The notes below the pieces were generated by a model, which saw nothing but the letters and a program-made list of their open reading frames with translations, was not told where the DNA came from and did not search any database. Positions 52,323 to 61,354 of a stretch of DNA of 64,000 nucleotides are shown here, piece by piece. Numbering within the stretch: the stretch's first letter is position 1; the number at the start of each line of letters is the position of its first letter. This stretch comes from Planktomarina sp. (GTDB lineage Bacteria > Pseudomonadota > Alphaproteobacteria > Rhodobacterales > Rhodobacteraceae). The position numbers and the translations under genes were made by a program. The DNA lies in assembly GCA_020630595.1 (NCBI GenBank), contig JAHDBC010000002.1, forward strand, positions 40,835-104,834, given 5' to 3'.

Positions 52323-53633
52323 ATGGATTCAACAATTTGGCTGACGGCTGCGGGAATTGCCGTGTTATTGGTATTGTCGGGCTTTTTTTCTGGCTCGGAA
52401 ACGGCACTGACTGCAGCGTCGCGCGGAAAGCTTCGCGCGCAGGCTGACAAGGGATCGTCGGGTGCTGCGCGGGCCTTACAGATTACAGAAGACAACGAAC
52501 GCCTGATTGGGTCTGTTTTGTTGGGCAACAACTTGGTCAATATCCTTGCAACCGCGCTAACCACTGCGCTGTTTACATCGCTGTTTGGCGAAAGTGGCGT
52601 TGTCTATGCAACCGCGATCATGACGATCCTTGTCTTGATCTTTGCCGAAGTCCTGCCGAAAACCTATGCCATCACCAACGCCGAAACAGCCGCAAGTCTG
52701 GTGTCACGTCCCATATCGATTATCGTGATGGTGTTTTCGCCAATCGTCAGCTTTGTACGCCTGTTGGTGCGGGGCGTTTTGCGGGTATTTGGCGTTGAAA
52801 CGGACCCCGACGGCAATATCCTTGCCGTGCGCGAAGAAATTGCAGGGGCGCTGACCTTGGGCCACCAAGAAGGTGTCGTGGAAAAAGAAGACCGCGACCG
52901 CATTTTGGGCGCATTGGATTTGGGTGACCGCATGGTTGAAGAAATCATGTTGCACCGATCCAACATCGAAATGATTGATGCGACCCTGCCCCCCGAAGAC
53001 ATCCTGTCAGCCTGTCTGGAAAGCCGCCACACGCGCCTGCCGCTTTACAAGGGCAACCCAGAAAACATTGTGGGTGTTATCCATGCAAAGGATCTTGCGC
53101 GCGCCATGGATCAGCTGACGCGCGACGGTGCAGACCGCAAGAATTTCAAGGTTCTGGACGTGGCAATGGAACCTTACTTTGTCCCGGAAACCACCCCGCT
53201 GGATGATCAGATGCGTGAATTTCTGCGCCGTCATACGCACTTTGCGCTGGTGGTCGACGAATATGGCGCGTTGCAAGGTTTGTTGACCCTTGAAGATATT
53301 CTGGAAGAAATCGTTGGTGAAATCACCGATGAATTCGATCAATCAGAACACGAAGTCGTCCCTGCCGAAGATGGCCATGTTCTGGTGGATGGCGCCATGA
53401 CAATTCGCGATCTGAACCGCGCCATGGATTGGTCTTTGCCAGATGATTGGGCCAACACAGTGGCCGGTCTTGTGATTCACGAAGCCCAGATGATCCCGAC
53501 TACGGGGCAAGTCTTCAATTTTCACAACAATCGGTTCGAAGTTGTCGAACGCAAAGAAAATCGATTGACCCGGCTGAAAATCAAACCGCTTGCAACACAA
53601 CGCGTGTCATCGCCCACGGAACAATCCACCTAA
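52323..53633 (+). CDS. CorC/HlyC-family (CNNM-type) membrane protein
   Basis: Protein of 436 residues linked to magnesium or cobalt handling in the family. The N-terminal DUF21 domain (about 1-190) has three to four helices, starting WLTAAGIAVLLVLSGFFSGSET. A CBS pair (about 205-330) includes VVDEYGALQGLLTLEDILEE. The CorC_HlyC C-terminal domain follows (GAMTIRDLNRAMDWSLPD). Its last 27 bases overlap, antisense, the end of the HerA-like gene. Confidence 0.9.
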   Translation: MDSTIWLTAAGIAVLLVLSGFFSGSETALTAASRGKLRAQADKGSSGAARALQITEDNERLIGSVLLGNNLVNILATALTTALFTSLFGESGVVYATAIMTILVLIFAEVLPKTYAITNAETAASLVSRPISIIVMVFSPIVSFVRLLVRGVLRVFGVETDPDGNILAVREEIAGALTLGHQEGVVEKEDRDRILGALDLGDRMVEEIMLHRSNIEMIDATLPPEDILSACLESRHTRLPLYKGNPENIVGVIHAKDLARAMDQLTRDGADRKNFKVLDVAMEPYFVPETTPLDDQMREFLRRHTHFALVVDEYGALQGLLTLEDILEEIVGEITDEFDQSEHEVVPAEDGHVLVDGAMTIRDLNRAMDWSLPDDWANTVAGLVIHEAQMIPTTGQVFNFHNNRFEVVERKENRLTRLKIKPLATQRVSSPTEQST

Positions 53634-55145
53634 CACACCGCGCACAATCCGGCGGCCTGTGGTGCCGGTCAGTTCCTTTAGGACCATCTTGCCCAACTGT
53701 TCGGCGACAGACCCGCCTTTGCGGGGTGTTTTCGATGATGACCGCCCGACACGCGATCCTGAATACCGACGCCCGGCGCTGTATTCGCGTTCTGCCGCTG
53801 GCATATCGTCTTCTTTCGCTTCTTTTGACGCGGCCTCTTGCGCGGCCTGATCTGCACGGGCGGCCAACATTTCAGCCGCAGAATGGCGATCGACCATGGT
53901 GTCGTATTTGGCCCCCATTGGCGATGCCGCCATCAGATCTGCCCGCACCGAAGGATCGATCGGCCCCAACCGGGATGACGGGGGCCGGATCAACGTGCGT
54001 TCGACGATGCCCGGCACACCTTTGCGTTCCAAAAACGATGTGACCGCTTCGCCTACGCCGACGTCACGAATGGCATCTTCGGTTTCGAACCGGGGATTGG
54101 GGCGATACGTGTCGGCCGCAAGCCGCAAATTCATATTGTCGCGCGCCGTGAACGATCGCAAAGCATGCTGAATGCGATTGCCCAATTGGCCCAGCACATC
54201 TTCCGGGACGTCAGCAGGGTTTTGGGTAATGAAATATATCCCCACACCCTTTGACCGGATCAACCGTGCCACCTGTTCAATCTTGTCAATCAACGCTTTG
54301 GGCGCATCATCAAACAACAGATGCGCTTCGTCGAAAAAGAACACGAATTTCGGCTTATCCGGGTCGCCCACTTCGGGCAGGTTTTCAAAAAGTTCAGAAA
54401 GCATCCACAACAGGAACGTCGCATAAAGCCGCGGGGCGATCATCAGCTTGTCTGCGGCCAACAAATTGACCCGGCCCCGGCCATCGGGTTCGATGGCAAT
54501 CATGTCCATCAAATCCAACGCCGGTTCACCAAAGAAATCGGCCGCCCCTTCGTTTTCCAAAACGAGTAAAGCGCGTTGTATCGCCCCAACCGAAGACGTG
54601 GGCACGTTGCCATAACGCAATGCAATCGATTTGGAATTTTCCCCGACCCAAACCAAAAGCGACCGCAGATCGGCAAGATTCAATAGGGGCAATCCCTGTT
54701 CATCCGCCACGCGAAAGGCAATGTTCAACACGCCTTCTTGCGCGTCAGTCAATTGCATCATCTGAGAAAGCAACAGTGGCCCCATATCCGCGACCGTTGT
54801 GCGGATCGGGTGCCCTTGCACGCCGTACAAATCCCAAAAGGTGACCGGAAACGCCCCATAGGCATATTCAGAAAAGCCGATCGTTTCAGCGCGGGACTGA
54901 AAGGCACCGTGCAATTTATGGGTCGGGTCACCCGCCTGCGCCAACCCAGAAAGATCCCCCTTCACATCTGCAAGAAAGACTGGAACACCAGCGTTGGAAA
55001 AACTTTCGGCCAGAATTTGCAAGGTCACGGTTTTGCCCGTTCCCGTGGCGCCTGCGATCAGACCGTGGCGGTTTGCATAGCCCAGATCCAATTCCTGTGG
55101 CTGGGTGTAATTCGGACCGCCGCCACCTACAAAAATCTTTGCCAT
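53607..55145 (-). CDS. HerA-like ATPase (DUF853)
   Basis: Protein of 512 residues from the ATG at 55145 (KIFVGGGGPNYTQPQEL). The Walker A, AGATGTGKTVTLQIL, is near residue 29 and Walker B, KFVFFFDEAHLLFDDAPKA, near 290. It continues with GVGIYFITQNPADVPEDVLG. It belongs to the DUF853 group of the HerA/FtsK superfamily, whose cellular role is not well defined. The C-terminal 80 residues are charged and low in complexity. An upstream open frame (22 codons) is not family-like. Confidence 0.9.
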   Translation of the reverse strand: MAKIFVGGGGPNYTQPQELDLGYANRHGLIAGATGTGKTVTLQILAESFSNAGVPVFLADVKGDLSGLAQAGDPTHKLHGAFQSRAETIGFSEYAYGAFPVTFWDLYGVQGHPIRTTVADMGPLLLSQMMQLTDAQEGVLNIAFRVADEQGLPLLNLADLRSLLVWVGENSKSIALRYGNVPTSSVGAIQRALLVLENEGAADFFGEPALDLMDMIAIEPDGRGRVNLLAADKLMIAPRLYATFLLWMLSELFENLPEVGDPDKPKFVFFFDEAHLLFDDAPKALIDKIEQVARLIRSKGVGIYFITQNPADVPEDVLGQLGNRIQHALRSFTARDNMNLRLAADTYRPNPRFETEDAIRDVGVGEAVTSFLERKGVPGIVERTLIRPPSSRLGPIDPSVRADLMAASPMGAKYDTMVDRHSAAEMLAARADQAAQEAASKEAKEDDMPAAEREYSAGRRYSGSRVGRSSSKTPRKGGSVAEQLGKMVLKELTGTTGRRIVRGVLGGLFRGR

Positions 55146-55226
55146 TTGTTCGCCCTTTTCTAATCGCCTTGAACGCCAGATATCCTGTCTGTTGGCCAAA
55201 AATAAGTGCAAACTGGATTATTGTGC

Positions 55227-55257
55227 TTGTGGACAGTTCTGGAGAAGTTTTCCACAA
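55227..55257. repeat. Inverted DnaA-box-like pair
   Basis: TTGTGGA (55227-55233) and TCCACAA (55251-55257) form an inverted pair. The right side contains TTTTCCACA (55248-55256), which fits the relaxed DnaA box TTWTNCACA; the left side is a poor box. It lies in the 328-base gap between the HerA-like gene and ialB. Confidence 0.3.
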
Positions 55258-55274
55258 ATCAGCAATATTTACCG

Positions 55275-55303
55275 TTGACCGACCCCTGATTGGACCATAA
55301 CCT
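55275..55303 (+). promoter_or_regulatory. Promoter of a short transcript before ialB
   Basis: TTGACC (55275-55280), 17-base spacer, TAACCT (55298-55303). A terminator-like stem begins about 40 bases later. Confidence 0.45.
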
Positions 55304-55330
55304 TCGCACATAAGTCGGCTAGTCCGGCAG

Positions 55331-55376
55331 GGAGAAAGAGTTGAAAAGGCCTCAATCCTTTGGTTGGGGTCTTTTT
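55331..55376 (+). ncRNA. Possible small RNA or leader with terminator stem
   Basis: A GGAGAAAGAG sequence is followed by a 12-pair stem: AAAAGGCCTCAA (55344-55355) with TTGGGGTCTTTT (55364-55375), two G-U pairs and an eight-base loop, ending in a T tract. With the promoter just upstream this would give an RNA of about 65 bases. A TTG-initiated frame of 15 codons (KRPQSFGWGLFTSA) follows the ribosome-site-like bases, so it may instead be a leader peptide with an attenuator for ialB. Confidence 0.4.
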
Positions 55377-55412
55377 ACGTCGGCATGATACTGCAGGGTT
55401 TTCGGTGACAGG

Positions 55413-55441
55413 CTGACACTTTTTTTGCCCCATGATAAAGC
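55413..55441 (+). promoter_or_regulatory. Possible proximal promoter of ialB
   Basis: CTGACA (55413-55418), 17 bases including a T tract, then TAAAGC (55436-55441), 32 bases upstream of the GTG start. The -10 is weak. Confidence 0.3.
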
Positions 55442-55473
55442 ACGGCTTGAAACGCACAACGAAGGGTGAACGA

Positions 55474-56085
55474 GTGACTCGTACGACCACATTTCTGGCA
55501 GGTTTGATTGCCATGTCCCTGGCAGCCGGACCCGCATTTTCCCAAACGGAAGAAACCACCGAAACAACTGAAACCGAACAGGCCGAAACAACCGAAAACG
55601 GTTTAAGCTTGGGTGAACCCGTGCAGAACGGCCCCGAAATCGGTGAACAGTATATTGCGGAAACCTTTGGCGATTGGGGCCTGCGCTGCCTGAAAACGGA
55701 AGCTGAAACAGACCCTTGCCAATTGTGGCAGCTGTTGCGCGACAATGATGGCAATGCTGTTGCTGAAATTGCCATTAACCCCCTGCCAGCCCAAGGGCGC
55801 GCAGTGGCTGGTGCAAACCTGATTGTGCCGCTTGAAACCTATTTGACGGAACAGGTCACGATCCAGGTCGATCAAAGCAAGGGCCGCCAATATCCTTTCG
55901 CCTTTTGCACCCAAATCGGATGCGTCGCGCGGATCGGTCTGACTGCCGAAGATATCGCAGCCTACAAGGCAGGTGCAGGCGCGGTGGTACGGATCGTGCC
56001 ATTTGCAGCGCCAGATCAGAATGTGATCCTGCCTTTGTCGTTGACCGGATTCACCGCAGGATACAATGCGCTGACAGGCGGTTGA
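55474..56085 (+). CDS. Invasion-associated locus B (IalB) family protein
   Basis: Exported protein of 203 residues. The GTG at 55474, after AAGGG, gives a normal signal peptide (TRTTTFLAGLIAMSLAAGPA); an ATG at 55432 is the alternative. A Thr/Glu-rich linker (about 25-45) precedes the IalB domain, which has TFGDWGLRCLKTEAETDPCQ and FAFCTQIGCVARIGL with four cysteines likely forming two disulfides. The family is periplasmic and broadly present in alphaproteobacteria; the name comes from Bartonella and does not imply virulence here. Confidence 0.88.
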   Translation: MTRTTTFLAGLIAMSLAAGPAFSQTEETTETTETEQAETTENGLSLGEPVQNGPEIGEQYIAETFGDWGLRCLKTEAETDPCQLWQLLRDNDGNAVAEIAINPLPAQGRAVAGANLIVPLETYLTEQVTIQVDQSKGRQYPFAFCTQIGCVARIGLTAEDIAAYKAGAGAVVRIVPFAAPDQNVILPLSLTGFTAGYNALTGG

Positions 56086-56111
56086 TCCGCTGCCACTGTT
56101 TGTTGCAAACG

Positions 56112-56135
56112 AAAGGGGCCAATGGCCCCTTTTTT
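56112..56135 (+). terminator. Terminator of ialB
   Basis: AAAGGGGCC (56112-56120) and GGCCCCTTT (56124-56132) pair around AAT, with Ts to 56135. It touches the stop codon of the convergent ketosynthase gene. Confidence 0.93.
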
Positions 56136-57343
56136 CATGCCGCCTTTAGCGCCAGAACGGCGTTCAGCCCCCCAAAGGCAAACGCGTTGGATAGGGCATA
56201 TTCAACCTTTGCGTCCCGCGCGCAGTTTGGAACGATATCCAGCGCACATTCCGCATCGGGTTCTTCGTAACCAATGGTTGGGGCTATAACCCCGTCGCGC
56301 AGGGCCATAATGCAGGCCAGCAATTCCACGGCACCCGTGCCCCCAATGCAATGACCATGCATTGATTTGGTCGATGAAATCATAAGACTGTCTGCCGCTG
56401 CACCAAACACATCGGCCACTGCAGCACATTCCGTCTTGTCATTGGCTGCCGTGCCTGTCCCGTGGGCGTTGATATAGGCGACCTGATCTGCGTTCAAACC
56501 GGCGTCATCCAACGCCCCTTGTATGGCACGTGCCGCCCCATGTTTGGACGGCATCACGATATCAGCGGCATCAGATGTCATCGCGAATCCAACCACTTCG
56601 GCCAGAATATCCGCACCCCGTTTTTTGGCGTGGGTCATGCTTTCAAAGACAAAAACACCCGCGCCTTCCCCTTGCACCATGCCGTTGCGATTTCCGGAAA
56701 ACGGGCGGCAAGCGTCTTTGGACATGACGCGCAACCCTTCCCAAGCTTTGACGCCGCCAAATGTCAGCATGGATTCCGATCCACCCGTCAACATGGCCGT
56801 GCAAGCACCGGATCTGATCATCTGAAACGCAAGCCCCATCGCATGGTTCGACGATGCACAGGCAGTGGATACGGTAAACGATGGCCCTTTCAAATTGTAT
56901 TCCATGGACACGTGGCTTGCGGCCGCATTGTTCATCAGCTTTGGGACAACGAAAGGATGCACCCGGTTTTTGCCGCCTTCGTACACGGCCCGGTAATTGT
57001 CATCCCAAGTGTTCATTCCGCCCGCGGCCGTACCCAAAACAACCCCGGTTTTCATGGACAATTCACCACTAAACGACAGGCCCGCCTGCCCGATCGCCTC
57101 GCGCGCTGCAAGAAGGGTGAATTGGGTGAACTTGTCGTACAGGGCGATTTGCTGGCGGTTGAAGTGCGCGGTTTCATCATAGCCGCGCACCTGCCCGCCA
57201 ATTTTGATCATCAGCCGATCAACGTCGCGGAATTCAAGCGGCCCGATGCCACAGCGTCCTTCCTGAAATGCCACCATGGTTTCAGCGACATTGCCGCCCA
57301 ACGCATTGATGGTCCCTGCCCCGGTGATCACCACCCGTTCCAT
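56135..57343 (-). CDS. Beta-ketoacyl-ACP synthase, FabF-like
   Basis: Condensing enzyme of 402 residues of the KAS II family. The triad is complete: C162 in VSTACASSNHAMG, a His in NAHGTGTAANDKTE and a His in KSMHGHCIGGTGAVE. It is not in a general fatty-acid operon but directly after a specialised ACP and lpxD, so it probably extends a particular acyl chain, perhaps for lipid A. Not assigned to a numbered fabF. Confidence 0.92.
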   Translation of the reverse strand: MERVVITGAGTINALGGNVAETMVAFQEGRCGIGPLEFRDVDRLMIKIGGQVRGYDETAHFNRQQIALYDKFTQFTLLAAREAIGQAGLSFSGELSMKTGVVLGTAAGGMNTWDDNYRAVYEGGKNRVHPFVVPKLMNNAAASHVSMEYNLKGPSFTVSTACASSNHAMGLAFQMIRSGACTAMLTGGSESMLTFGGVKAWEGLRVMSKDACRPFSGNRNGMVQGEGAGVFVFESMTHAKKRGADILAEVVGFAMTSDAADIVMPSKHGAARAIQGALDDAGLNADQVAYINAHGTGTAANDKTECAAVADVFGAAADSLMISSTKSMHGHCIGGTGAVELLACIMALRDGVIAPTIGYEEPDAECALDIVPNCARDAKVEYALSNAFAFGGLNAVLALKAA

Positions 57344-57346
57344 GGG

Positions 57347-57607
57347 TCAGGCCTGATCTTTGACCAGCTGTTCTACAGCCGACACAATCGCCTGCACAGA
57401 GGAGATATCGAAATCACTTTTTTCGGGTTCGTTTGCGTTGAACGGCACCTGAATATCAAACGCTTCTTCGATCGCAAAGATGCTTTCCACCAACCCCAAA
57501 CTGTCGATGCCCAGATCATCCAACGACGAGTCGAGTGTGACGTCGCTGATATCCAGCATGCCTTGTTCCGCGATAATTTCGATGACCTTGTCCTGAACGG
57601 TCGTCAT
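57347..57607 (-). CDS. Acyl carrier protein (specialised)
   Basis: ACP of 86 residues. The phosphopantetheine Ser is S36 in DDLGIDSLGLVE. The C-terminal part (FAIEEAFDIQVPFNANEP) is longer and less acidic than a normal AcpP and loosely recalls AcpXL, the rhizobial carrier of very long chains for lipid A. It lies three bases from the ketosynthase and 35 bases from lpxD. Dedicated lipid A acyl supply is inference. Confidence 0.88.
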   Translation of the reverse strand: MTTVQDKVIEIIAEQGMLDISDVTLDSSLDDLGIDSLGLVESIFAIEEAFDIQVPFNANEPEKSDFDISSVQAIVSAVEQLVKDQA

Positions 57608-57642
57608 TTGGGCACCCCTTCTTTGGGGGTCATTTAGGTGTT

Positions 57643-58731
57643 CTAGTCATCATTTGGAATAGGCTTTTTCGATGCGGTCAGGTCTTTGACGATCCGGGGC
57701 AACCGGCGCAGAAGCCGGTGAATTTCCAACTGTTGGTCCATTTTGATCGCAGGATAACCCAGCATCACCCGGCCCGCAGGGACGTTCGCCAGAACCTTGG
57801 TCGCGCCCCCGGTGATGACATTGTCACCAACGCGGGTGTTGTCGCTGATGCCAGTCTGTCCCCCCAAAACCACGTTGCGCCCAATGTGCGAAGACCCCGC
57901 GATCCCGACTTGTGCACAGATCAGGCTGTCGTCGCCGATCACCACGTTGTGGCCGATTTGGGCAAGGTTATCGAATTTGCATCCATTGCCGATCACCGTG
58001 TCGCGGATTGTGCCGCGATCAATGCATGTGTTCGCCCCCACTTCGACATCGTCCCCAATGGTGACGGATCCTAACGAATGCACACGCATCCACGATTGGG
58101 CCGTCACGTCGCCCTGATCGCCCAACGATTGCCGCGCCTTTTCCACGCCAGACGGTTCTGGTGTCACAAACGAAAACCCGTCTGCCCCAATCACAGCCCC
58201 TGAATGGGCGACGAACCGATCCCCAATCCGCACATCTTTCCCGATGGTGACGCGCGCCAGCAGGGTGGCATGCGCACCAATGCGCGTTCCGTGTTCAATG
58301 ATCGTGTGTGGGCCGATCCAAGCATTTTCGCCAATAACAACATCTGATCCGATGACGCAAAACGCCCCGATCGTTGCACCGGAACCAACTTGCGCTGAAG
58401 GGTCAATTTGCGCTGTGCTGTGTATGCCTGTCTGCCCCTGACGCCAACGTTGATCCATCAAGCGGGACATATGCCCCATGCCCAGCTTTGGACGCTTGAT
58501 CAGGATTGCAGCCTTCAGGCCCAGATCTGCCCAATCCACGCCTTCTGACAACAGTGCTGCTTGCGCTGAACCTTCTGCCAGACGCGCGACATACTTTGGA
58601 TGGGTGGCCACGGCCAATTGATCGTTTGTCGCGGTCTGGGGTTCCGCAGCCCCAGAAAATGACAAACTGGCATCGCCGACCGGGGTTCCCCCGATGGCAG
58701 ATGCCAGTTCTTTGATCGTAAATCGTTTCAT
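57643..58731 (-). CDS. lpxD: UDP-3-O-acylglucosamine N-acyltransferase
   Basis: Adds the second 3-hydroxyacyl chain to UDP-3-O-acylglucosamine. The protein has 362 residues. The N-terminal uridine-binding domain (about 1-100) is followed by left-handed beta-helix hexapeptides ([20 protein letters not shown]) and the catalytic His region [14 protein letters not shown]. The rest of the lipid A genes are about 28 kb away; usually lpxD stands between ompH and fabZ, where there is no such gene here. Confidence 0.96.
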   Translation of the reverse strand: MKRFTIKELASAIGGTPVGDASLSFSGAAEPQTATNDQLAVATHPKYVARLAEGSAQAALLSEGVDWADLGLKAAILIKRPKLGMGHMSRLMDQRWRQGQTGIHSTAQIDPSAQVGSGATIGAFCVIGSDVVIGENAWIGPHTIIEHGTRIGAHATLLARVTIGKDVRIGDRFVAHSGAVIGADGFSFVTPEPSGVEKARQSLGDQGDVTAQSWMRVHSLGSVTIGDDVEVGANTCIDRGTIRDTVIGNGCKFDNLAQIGHNVVIGDDSLICAQVGIAGSSHIGRNVVLGGQTGISDNTRVGDNVITGGATKVLANVPAGRVMLGYPAIKMDQQLEIHRLLRRLPRIVKDLTASKKPIPNDD

Positions 58732-58760
58732 ACCCCAACCCTATGTGATTGGGGCAGAAC

Positions 58761-60362
58761 TTAACCCTGCACGCCCCGCAGGACCACCCCTTCACGGCGC
58801 AACGCGTTCCAGATGCGCGCATCGCGGCCATAAACATCCCGACGGAACTGGGTCATGCCAGCGGCTTGGGTGAAAGCGGTGCGATACACCAAATGCACCG
58901 GCACCGGGGTTTCCAAATTCACCCGGCTTTCGTTCCCTGTGCTTAGACGGGCCTGAAAGAACGCTTCGGGATTGGCCGTCTGTGGTGCCAAAAGTGCGTA
59001 GGCAAAATCAAACGGGTCCCGCAGTCGGATACATCCATGCGAAAACGCCCGTGTTTCACGACCAAACAGCGACTTCGCTGGGGTGTCGTGAAGATAGATG
59101 TTGTACCGGTTGGGGAACATGAATTTCACCAGCCCCAGCGCATTACCCTGGCTGGGGGGTTCGCGGAACGAATAGGGAAATGTGTCTTCATTGAAGCTGT
59201 TGAAATCGACCCCTGCGCGGCTGACGGCATTGCCACGCGCATCGCGCATTTCCAGCTTGCTGACCGCGTTGCGGTTTTGTTGCAGCAGCGGCAGATATTC
59301 TTTTACTGTGATTGACCGTGGCACATACCAACTTGGATTGATCACCATGAATTCCATGATGTCTGAAAATTCGGGGCTGCGCCGTTCTTCAACATCGGCA
59401 CCAATCACGGACCGCGTTTGGAAGGTGACACGGTTGTTGTCGATGATCTGTGCGCTAAAATCCGTCAGGTTCACCCAAACATGGCGATCACCGCGCGGGC
59501 GGTTCATCCACCGTTCGCGTTCCATCGCAACGATGATCGATGTCAGCCGTTCTGCCGGTTGCTTGTTGATTTCGGCCAGGGTACCGGGTCCAACAACGCC
59601 ATCAGCTGCCAAACCATGCGCCAGCTGGAATTGCTGCACGGCGCTGCTGATGCTTTCGTCATAGACGGCTGTGTTGGTGCGCCCCAGAAAGCCCATCGCC
59701 ATCAAACGGTTGCGCAAGATGACCACTGCGTCACCGCTGGCACCAGCTTCCAGACGGCCGCCGGGCACCTGTTGGCCCCAACCACCAGAAGCCACCAAAC
59801 GTTCAAACCGCAGCTTTTCTTTCATCAAACGCGCGTATTCGGGCGTTTTGGGCGGCAAGGACCGCATAAAGTTGGACGGGTTGGACCGGGTAAAGGCCAC
59901 CAGCGTTGCTGTACGCCCACGATATGGAATCTTGCGAACGATTTCTTCGTCCACACGCGATGGGACAAGAATGCCGGTTTGAATGTCACGTGCGTATTGC
60001 AGGAACAGGCGCGTCATTTGCCCTTCCAGGGTGCCGCGGGACACATCATCAGATGCAGCACGGACCATCCCCTGCAGATTGCGGTGATCATACTGCGCAG
60101 ACGGAAGGCCATGCGCATCGGAAGATTCGAACGCGCCCACCAATGCCTGAACCCGGGCACGGTTTGTCCCTCGGTCTGTCATCCAGATCGGGGCATAGTC
60201 CCGGGCGCGGTAAAACGCGGCAACATCATCGTCACCAGCGACAGCCTGCGCCAACGCCTGTTTGAAAGCCGTAGATTGGGCCATCGCCCAACCGGGAAGC
60301 ACAAGAACAAGGACCGTAACTGCGCCCAAAACGGCGCGACGGGCACTATGCAAAGCAGACAT
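58761..60362 (-). CDS. L,D-transpeptidase with peptidoglycan-binding domain
   Basis: Exported murein L,D-transpeptidase of the YcbB/YkuD type, 533 residues. The ATG at 60362 follows GAGGGAGA by five bases; earlier in-frame starts are weaker. Signal peptide: RRAVLGAVTVLVLVLPGWAMA. A peptidoglycan-binding segment lies near 230-280 (LRNRLMAMGFLG, VQQFQLAHGLAADGVVGPGT). The YkuD domain ends in the catalytic SHGCIRLRDP with its Cys near residue 440. Makes 3-3 crosslinks or anchors proteins. Confidence 0.93.
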   Translation of the reverse strand: MSALHSARRAVLGAVTVLVLVLPGWAMAQSTAFKQALAQAVAGDDDVAAFYRARDYAPIWMTDRGTNRARVQALVGAFESSDAHGLPSAQYDHRNLQGMVRAASDDVSRGTLEGQMTRLFLQYARDIQTGILVPSRVDEEIVRKIPYRGRTATLVAFTRSNPSNFMRSLPPKTPEYARLMKEKLRFERLVASGGWGQQVPGGRLEAGASGDAVVILRNRLMAMGFLGRTNTAVYDESISSAVQQFQLAHGLAADGVVGPGTLAEINKQPAERLTSIIVAMERERWMNRPRGDRHVWVNLTDFSAQIIDNNRVTFQTRSVIGADVEERRSPEFSDIMEFMVINPSWYVPRSITVKEYLPLLQQNRNAVSKLEMRDARGNAVSRAGVDFNSFNEDTFPYSFREPPSQGNALGLVKFMFPNRYNIYLHDTPAKSLFGRETRAFSHGCIRLRDPFDFAYALLAPQTANPEAFFQARLSTGNESRVNLETPVPVHLVYRTAFTQAAGMTQFRRDVYGRDARIWNALRREGVVLRGVQG

Positions 60363-60651
60363 AACATTCTCCCTCATGATGTGTGACATGGGTGCTTTAC
60401 CCAATATACCTTGTCTATTCACAAACATGCTAGTGGTTCCAAATCATGAACGATGTGTTTTCAATGCCGCAAGACTGATGCAAAAAGGCCGCTGTAATGG
60501 TTCTGCGCAAATTTCTGCTGATTTCCCCCTTTTCATCGTCAATTGCGCAATCCGTTCTTTGAATACGATTCGAGCTATGTAATACCTTCACGTGCATCTG
60601 GGGATTTCCGGTCTGGGCAACTTGATCGGGGTGCAACGTGGGACAAGAATA

Positions 60652-61224
60652 ATGAACGAGACAGGCTCTTCTTTGAAGATGACACGGCGTGGATTGTTGG
60701 GCGCATTTGCAGCCACCGCAATCACTGCCGCACCAACATATTCCAACGCATTCGGCTTTTTGCGGGGATCAGGCGATATTCGCAGACTGAAAATGTATTC
60801 GACCCGAACAGGCGAAAGCATCGACATGATCTACTGGGTCGAAGGTGAATACATCAAGGACGCGTTGCGCGAAGTGAATTGGTTCATGCGTGACTGGCGC
60901 CAAGACAGCGCAGCCAACATGGACACGCGCACCATCGACCTGATGGCAGCGACGCAAAACCTTTTGAACACCGACAATCCGTTCCTGTTGCTGTCTGGTT
61001 ACCGGACACGGCAAACCAACAATATGCTGCGCGCCAATGGCCGTGGCGTTGCGAAGCAATCGTACCACATGCGCGCGCAAGCGGCTGATTTGCGCATGGA
61101 TGGCCGTTCGGTGCGTCAGGTGGCCCGTGCCGCCGCGTCGTGTGGTGTTGGGGGCGTCGGTCGCTATTCTGGTTCCAACTTCACCCACGTGGATTGCGGA
61201 CCGGTCCGGACCTGGGGCCGATAG
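60652..61224 (+). CDS. DUF882/peptidase M15-like exported protein
   Basis: Protein of 190 residues from the ATG at 60652. A twin-arginine signal, [19 protein letters not shown], is followed by a DUF882 (YcbK-like) domain. Metal ligands of the M15 D,D-peptidase fold are visible: H139 and D146 in [14 protein letters not shown]179 in FTHVDCG. It is divergent from the L,D-transpeptidase across about 290 bases that hold no gene; both probably act on peptidoglycan. Confidence 0.9.
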   Translation: MNETGSSLKMTRRGLLGAFAATAITAAPTYSNAFGFLRGSGDIRRLKMYSTRTGESIDMIYWVEGEYIKDALREVNWFMRDWRQDSAANMDTRTIDLMAATQNLLNTDNPFLLLSGYRTRQTNNMLRANGRGVAKQSYHMRAQAADLRMDGRSVRQVARAAASCGVGGVGRYSGSNFTHVDCGPVRTWGR

Positions 61225-61275
61225 CCGATTATTTCGATTGCGGCCCCCTGACAGGCCGTCTATACGCCCACGCAG

Positions 61276-61352
61276 GCACCCATAGCTCAGCTGGATAGAG
61301 CGCTGCCCTCCGAAGGCAGAGGTCTCAGGTTCGAATCCTGATGGGTGCGCCA
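61276..61352 (+). tRNA. tRNA-Arg (anticodon CCG)
   Basis: Cloverleaf of 77 bases. Acceptor arms GCACCCA and TGGGTGC pair fully. The anticodon loop CTCCGAA sits on a CTGCC/GGCAG stem, giving anticodon CCG, read as Arg CGG. The T loop GGTTCGAATCC and an encoded CCA end are present. Confidence 0.97.
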
Positions 61353-61354
61353 GA

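Noticed and set aside
56462-57637. 391-codon open frame on the plus strand
   Set aside because: Lies over the ketosynthase and ACP genes; His/Arg/Phe-rich translation without any domain.
59418-60386. 322-codon plus-strand frame
   Set aside because: Opposite the L,D-transpeptidase; no recognisable motif.
60363-60651. Possible regulatory RNA in the divergent gap between the L,D-transpeptidase and DUF882 genes
   Set aside because: No good promoter pair, stem or terminator found in this gap.
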